The notes under the pieces are model-generated. The model worked only from the letters and a program-made list of their open reading frames with translations. It had not been told where the DNA came from and made no database searches. Source: CAZWLD01 sp964634685 (GTDB lineage Bacteria; Bacillota_I; Bacilli_A; Acholeplasmatales; JAEDCM01). From it: 64,000 bases of DNA. Made by a program: the position numbers and the translations under genes. Where the stretch lies: the NCBI GenBank assembly GCA_964634685.1, contig CAZWLD010000001.1, positions 168,652-232,651 of the forward strand. The letters run 5' to 3'. Below are positions 60,101 to 64,000 of the stretch, one piece after another. The stretch's first letter is position 1, and each line of letters begins with the position of its first letter.

Positions 60101-61606
60101 ATGAGTTTGCCGATAAATGTTGAGAATTTAATATTAGAAAGAGTAGTTGAATCGACAAGATTGGATTACAAAAGAGGATTTGATCCTAATGCGGTAGTCC
60201 ATAGTATTTGTGCCTTTGCAAATGATATCGATAATACTGGTGGCGGTTATATTATAATCGGAATTGAGGAAGAAAATGGTAGACCAAAGCTTCCGGCGCA
60301 TGGAGTTAATGAAGAAGAAATTGATGGCATATTAAAGGATTTGGTTGGATATTGCAATCAAATAGAGCCAAGGTATTTCCCGATTGTTGAGCCTGTTGTA
60401 TTTCAAGGAAAGAATTTGATTATTATTTGGTCTCCTGCAGGCTATGGAAGGCCATATAAGGTTCCTGAGAATCTGTTTGTTAAATCAATGAAAAGATATT
60501 ACATTCGTAAGATGAATAGTACTATTATTGCTAAGTCTGAAGAAGAAAGAGAATTATTTTACATTTCTACTGATATTCCATTTGATGATAGGCCAAATTT
60601 GACTGCATCATTAGATGATATTGATATAAGCTTGCTAAGAAAGCATTTATTCGATTCTAATAGTGATTTGTATGAGCATTCCTTGAATATGAGTCTTCTT
60701 GAAATTGCTCAATCGATGCAATTAGTTACGGGACCAGAAGAGTCCTTAAGGCCTCGAAATATTGCTTTGCTGATGTTCAATGATAACCCTGAAAAATTTT
60801 TTAGAGGGGCTAGGATTGAAGTTGTTGACATTCCAAATCCTACTGGCGAAGGAATGACTGAAAAAGTATTTACTGGTCCTATTCAACGACAATTAAAGGA
60901 TGCCCTTTCGTATATAAAAAATTATGTATTAAAAGAAAAGGTATTTAAATTTGATAATAAAGCGGAGGCATTAAGAATATACAATTATCCATATAGAGCA
61001 ATTGAAGAATTATTAACTAATGCTGTTTATCATAAAGCTTATACCGTGAATGAGCCAATTACTGTTCGAATTACTCCAGAAGATTTAGAAATCACTAGCT
61101 TTCCAGGATTAGATCGAAGCATTTCAGATCAAAACATAAAGGATCTTAAGCTTCGATCTAGAATTTATCGAAATAGAAGGATTGGAGATTTTTTTAAAGA
61201 GTTAAAATTGACTGAAGGACGTAATACGGGAATACCTAATGCCTTGGTTTCTCTTCGAGAAAATGGTTCGGATGATCCAATTTTTGAAATGGATCCTGAT
61301 AGAAGATATTTATCGGTTACTTTAAAAATAAACAAGGCCTTTGCCAGTGATGTTCCTTTATCATCTGTTTCTAAAAAACGATTATCAAAGGAAGAAATTA
61401 AATTAAAGGTTTTAGTATTTCTAGATAATGAATCATTATCATTGAATGAATTATCCAAAAGACTAGGCTATGCCGGAATATCTAAGACCTTGACAGAAGT
61501 TATTGAAGAAATGGAAAATGATTCATTTGTCGAATATACAAAAAATGGCAGTAAATCCAAGATTAAAATAACAAATTTTGGGAAGAAATATCTTTCTGGA
61601 ATGTAA
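60101..61606 (+). CDS. AlbA/Schlafen-type ATP-binding protein with C-terminal winged helix
   Basis: 501 residues. The N-terminal Schlafen AlbA_2 domain (about 10-140) has LDYKRGF, ICAFAND and GGGYIIIGIEE. A middle region with PYRAIEELLTNAVYHK resembles the GHKL-like ATPase part of the HATPase_c_4 family. The C-terminal winged helix (about 430-495) has LNELSKRLGY and FGKKYL. Such proteins are annotated as ATP-binding or transcription regulators, with unsettled roles, some near defence or mobile loci. Iterons in its own promoter suggest autoregulation. ATG at 60101. Confidence 0.88.
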   Translation: MSLPINVENLILERVVESTRLDYKRGFDPNAVVHSICAFANDIDNTGGGYIIIGIEEENGRPKLPAHGVNEEEIDGILKDLVGYCNQIEPRYFPIVEPVVFQGKNLIIIWSPAGYGRPYKVPENLFVKSMKRYYIRKMNSTIIAKSEEERELFYISTDIPFDDRPNLTASLDDIDISLLRKHLFDSNSDLYEHSLNMSLLEIAQSMQLVTGPEESLRPRNIALLMFNDNPEKFFRGARIEVVDIPNPTGEGMTEKVFTGPIQRQLKDALSYIKNYVLKEKVFKFDNKAEALRIYNYPYRAIEELLTNAVYHKAYTVNEPITVRITPEDLEITSFPGLDRSISDQNIKDLKLRSRIYRNRRIGDFFKELKLTEGRNTGIPNALVSLRENGSDDPIFEMDPDRRYLSVTLKINKAFASDVPLSSVSKKRLSKEEIKLKVLVFLDNESLSLNELSKRLGYAGISKTLTEVIEEMENDSFVEYTKNGSKSKIKITNFGKKYLSGM

Positions 61607-61708
61607 AACATTATTGAATTTGCAAAATAATGGATTGGATATTTTGAAATTTATAATTGACCTAATGTCGCTTTCTATGATGATTTTGCTTTACAAATTA
61701 TTAAAAAG

Positions 61709-61737
61709 ACTTCAGCTAATTATTGAAGTTTTTTTAT
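61709..61737 (+). terminator. Terminator of the AlbA-type ATPase gene
   Basis: ACTTCA (61709-61714) pairs with TGAAGT (61724-61729), followed by T7. The 280-bp gap 61607-61886 otherwise holds only the next promoter. Confidence 0.7.
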
Positions 61738-61822
61738 TATAGATATTATTGTAAAATGGGGAGTATAATTTGTTTTGCAATTCAAAATTATTTTGCTTTA
61801 GGTGTATAAAAAAATCCCTGTA

Positions 61823-61851
61823 TTGTTAAAATCCTTAAATTATGATAAAAT
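61823..61851 (+). promoter_or_regulatory. Promoter of the DUF3137 gene
   Basis: TTGTTA (61823-61828), 17 bp, TAAAAT (61846-61851) with an extended TGA before the -10. Confidence 0.7.
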
Positions 61852-61886
61852 TTGAATGTATTTATTTGTTATGAGGGAGGATTTAT

Positions 61887-62714
61887 ATGGATCCAATTAA
61901 ATTAAGAAAAATAGGTATTACCGTTTTGGTTTTAGGAATTGTAGGCTTTCTAGTAATGTTTTTTGCCTTTTTTGATTTTTCCTTTATTTCGATGTTTCTT
62001 TTTATCCCAATCTTTCCGATTTTTTGGATAATTGGCGTTGTTTGCCTTGTGATTTCTAAAAATAGCTTTCATAAGAATATTGGTACTTATTTAAGTAAAA
62101 ATGGTTATGATGTTGAATATTATTACAAGCCTAATCCTGATAAAATTGAAGATATTTTGACAAAATCTCACCTATTTGAGGATATATCTACTTATTGTAA
62201 AACGGGAAATAATTTAATTATTTGCCGAGATGATAATTATTTATCCTTTGATTTTAAATACTATTATTATCGTCGTGATAGTGATGGTGATACCGTAGAA
62301 CACACGGTTTTTAATGGTAGATTATATAAGATTGATTTAGGGTTTACATTAGATTTTGATTTATGTATTCGTGAAAATCAATTAAATAAATCATTTAAAG
62401 GTTTGACGTTACCGAAATTAGATATTGATTATCATTTATTTAGTGATAAATTCACAGTGTACACTAATGACTTTGTTGGCGCAAAGAATTTTTTATCAAG
62501 TGATGTGATGGATGCCATAATGAACCTAGAATTGAGTTATGATGGAAAGTTTTTTATTTCCTTTATTGATGGCTTTTGTTATGTGATGATTTCTAACAAC
62601 CAACAAACCTTTAGTATGAAGGCCAACTCAGCTGAACAAAGCGCCATCAGGGGCTTCTGTCGCCAACAAGAGGTTGTTGATAAGGTTAAGCATGCCTTCA
62701 GGTATGTAAAATAG
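61887..62714 (+). CDS. DUF3137-like membrane protein
   Basis: 275 residues. Two N-terminal membrane helices (about 9-32 and 36-58) and a soluble domain whose segment FSDKFTVYTNDFVGAKNFLS followed by MDAIMNL resembles DUF3137 (the FxKxFxVYsxDxxxA pattern). Function unknown. First gene of a probable three-gene run (DUF3137, DUF1294, Fic) with spacings of 13 and 16 bp. Confidence 0.7.
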   Translation: MDPIKLRKIGITVLVLGIVGFLVMFFAFFDFSFISMFLFIPIFPIFWIIGVVCLVISKNSFHKNIGTYLSKNGYDVEYYYKPNPDKIEDILTKSHLFEDISTYCKTGNNLIICRDDNYLSFDFKYYYYRRDSDGDTVEHTVFNGRLYKIDLGFTLDFDLCIRENQLNKSFKGLTLPKLDIDYHLFSDKFTVYTNDFVGAKNFLSSDVMDAIMNLELSYDGKFFISFIDGFCYVMISNNQQTFSMKANSAEQSAIRGFCRQQEVVDKVKHAFRYVK

Positions 62715-62727
62715 GAGGAATTTAAGA

Positions 62728-63012
62728 ATGAGTTTACCATTAATATATTTATGTATTGTGCTTGTGATGAGCCTAATAACCTTCATTTTTTATCTTGTTG
62801 ATAAGGTTAAGGCTATCTATGGAAAAAGAAGAATAAGAGAACGAACCTTAATGCTATTATCGGCTTTTTTTGGTTCCGTTGGAGGATTAATCGCTATGTA
62901 CAGCCTTCGGCATAAAACTAAACATCGTAGCTTTTATTTGGTAAATTACATATCCTTGTTTATTCATATTTTGCTCGGAATTGTGATTGTTTATCTTTCT
63001 GTTAACTATTAA
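62728..63012 (+). CDS. DUF1294 membrane protein
   Basis: 94 residues with three membrane helices. The family pattern is clear: DKVKAIYGKRRIRERTL between helices 1 and 2, GSVGGLIAMYSLRHKTKH, then a last helix. Function unknown. AGGAGGAA site. Confidence 0.9.
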   Translation: MSLPLIYLCIVLVMSLITFIFYLVDKVKAIYGKRRIRERTLMLLSAFFGSVGGLIAMYSLRHKTKHRSFYLVNYISLFIHILLGIVIVYLSVNY

Positions 63013-63028
63013 TAAAAGGTTGATATTT

Positions 63029-63835
63029 ATGGATAAAAACGAATATAGGAGCTTTCTTTATAAGACATCGATGGCGATGGCCTTACAAGAGGGAGGAACC
63101 ATTCCTGATGATGCTTTGACTATTATTGATGATTATTTAAAAGGAAAAATTACCGATAAAATTAAAACTAATCGTCTTTTAAATATTGCGAGGGCAAAAA
63201 GTCCTAAGGAAGCTAAGGTTACCAAAAACAATCAAGGAGTCTATTATAATTCCTATATTTTGGTTAATAAATTTAATGTTAAGGATGATTCCTTGGCCGA
63301 TATTGAGGCTTATTTAACGGCGGATAAAATGTTCGATCTTTTGTGGAATAAGAAGTTAACGGGATTGTTAGATTTTAGCTATTTGAAAAGCCTTCATAAA
63401 TATATTTTTAAAGACATATATGAATGGGCAGGGAATATTCGCAATGTCAATATTTCGAAAGGATTTCAATTTACGGATGTTAAGTTAATAATTGATTATG
63501 CTAGTGATATTTTTAAAAAATTAAGCAAAGACAGATATTATCAGGATCTTAATAAGGAACTTTTGATTAATAAAATTGCGGATTTATATGGAGATTTAAA
63601 TTGCCTTCATCCCTTTCGTGAAGGAAATGGAAGAGCTAATAAAGCCTTCATTCAGATAGTTGCGGGAATCAATGGCTTTCTATTCGATTTTTCATTAATT
63701 TCCAAGGAGGATTGGATCAACGCCTCAATTGCTTCCTGCTACGGTGATAATGATAAACTAATTCAATTATTAGAGAAATCACTTTTCGTAATAGAGGAGG
63801 AAGAAAAAAATCGATTTTTGGCTATGATAAAATAG
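63029..63835 (+). CDS. Fic-domain protein with VbhA-like N-terminus
   Basis: 268 residues. The Fic core contains the full motif HPFREGNGR (His194), needed for AMP transfer, and the flap region KYIFKDIYEWAG. The first ~55 residues (ALQEGGTIPDDAL, LKGKITDK) resemble the VbhA antitoxin fold, which inhibits Fic through an (S/T)xxxE(G/N) helix. Here E21-G22 are present but the residue four before Glu is Met17, so the inhibitory Ser/Thr is not where expected. Target unknown. ATG at 63029; an earlier in-frame start inside DUF1294 has no ribosome site. Confidence 0.88.
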   Translation: MDKNEYRSFLYKTSMAMALQEGGTIPDDALTIIDDYLKGKITDKIKTNRLLNIARAKSPKEAKVTKNNQGVYYNSYILVNKFNVKDDSLADIEAYLTADKMFDLLWNKKLTGLLDFSYLKSLHKYIFKDIYEWAGNIRNVNISKGFQFTDVKLIIDYASDIFKKLSKDRYYQDLNKELLINKIADLYGDLNCLHPFREGNGRANKAFIQIVAGINGFLFDFSLISKEDWINASIASCYGDNDKLIQLLEKSLFVIEEEEKNRFLAMIK

Positions 63836-63945
63836 TTATGATTATAAATAATCATATTTACAATAAATAGAAGTCATTTTTAGAATTTTCTTATAGAAAT
63901 ATCTTGGTGTTTGTGTTATATTATTAATTAAGGATGTGAAAATAA

Positions 63946-64000
63946 ATGTATACAATATTAAAAAAGGAAGTATTGAATCCAACCGTAACATTGATGGAAA
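63946..64000 (+). CDS. Start of a ferredoxin-NADP reductase-like FAD/NAD-binding subunit (3' truncated)
   Basis: Only 18 codons are visible (MYTILKKEVLNPTVTLME). They resemble the N-terminus of the sulfide/dihydroorotate dehydrogenase-like FAD/NAD-binding protein family (GltA/NfnA-type partner). AAGGATG precedes the ATG, and a TATATT lies at 63917-63922. A firm call needs the rest of the gene. Confidence 0.45.
   Translation, partial: MYTILKKEVLNPTVTLME

Noticed and set aside
1..64000. Alternative (Mycoplasma) genetic code with TGA as tryptophan
   Set aside because: Several genes such as spoIIGA, sigG and ruvB end cleanly at TGA at the expected family length, and Trp is encoded by TGG.

Overview
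The window reads as chromosomal DNA of a low-GC, anaerobic, spore-forming member of the Bacilli (Firmicutes), probably from the Erysipelotrichales or Mollicutes-adjacent gut lineages. That placement is inference. The evidence is: AT-rich sequence; strong AGGAGG-type ribosome sites with frequent GTG and TTG starts; TGA used as stop, so the standard code rather than the Mycoplasma code; T-box leaders; a PolC-type polymerase; only an oxygen-sensitive ribonucleotide reductase (nrdDG) for dNTPs; BspA-like leucine-rich repeats; and a set of sporulation genes (spoVID, ysxE, spoIVFA/B, safA, spoIIGA, sigE, sigG). All genes but two are on the plus strand.

Layout. 1-4.7 kb: end of a BspA-like LRR gene, a shortened exonuclease-less PolC paralog flanked by two near-identical terminators, and a ClpX that lacks its zinc-binding domain. 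4.7-24.2 kb: a block following the Bacillus subtilis order lon-engB-spoVID-ysxE-valS-folC-radC-spoIVFA-spoIVFB-rplU-prp-rpmA-obg-safA-ruvA. mreBCD, minCD, comC and spo0B are missing from it. A T-box-controlled acetyltransferase, a lone receiver domain, a YcjF-like membrane protein and a 1106-residue coiled-coil protein on the minus strand are inserted. 24.3-30.2 kb: an SPFH/zinc-ribbon module (YdjI/YdjG-like) between ruvA and ruvB-queA-tgt. 30.3-40.6 kb: a DUF4143 ATPase with repeat-bearing promoter, ftsW/spoVE, an M16C peptidase, a lipase-like hydrolase, and a Crp-family regulator facing nrdD-nrdG-dut. 40.7-54.4 kb: murG-murB-ftsZ-spoIIGA-sigE-sigG, a transporter, ychF, yggS, sepF, ileS (T-box) and surE, which follows the B. 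subtilis division/sporulation cluster but without ftsA or divIB. 54.4-64 kb: accessory genes, namely MBOAT acyltransferase, SGNH-LRR fusion and transglutaminase lipoprotein in one operon; an SDR; an AlbA-type ATPase with a 12-bp iteron promoter; DUF3137, DUF1294 and Fic proteins; and the start of an FAD/NAD-binding subunit.

How the parts work together. The sporulation genes cover asymmetric-septum sigma activation (SpoIIGA processing pro-SigE), late forespore control (SigG), mother-cell intramembrane proteolysis (SpoIVFA/B), and a miniaturised coat-anchoring pair (SpoVID with SafA) plus YsxE. Division and wall genes (ftsZ, sepF, murG, murB, ftsW) lie beside them. Translation and quality-control genes (lon, clpX, engB, obg, valS, ileS, L21/L27 with the Prp protease) make up the housekeeping part. 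The most unusual items are the mini-PolC, the ZBD-less ClpX, the divergent crp/nrdD operator placed for activation one way and repression the other, the repeat-bearing promoters in front of two accessory ATPases, the MBOAT-SGNH-LRR-transglutaminase surface operon, and the giant coiled-coil protein. Start codons were chosen from Shine-Dalgarno spacing. All homology calls come from reading motifs and gene order, without database searches.
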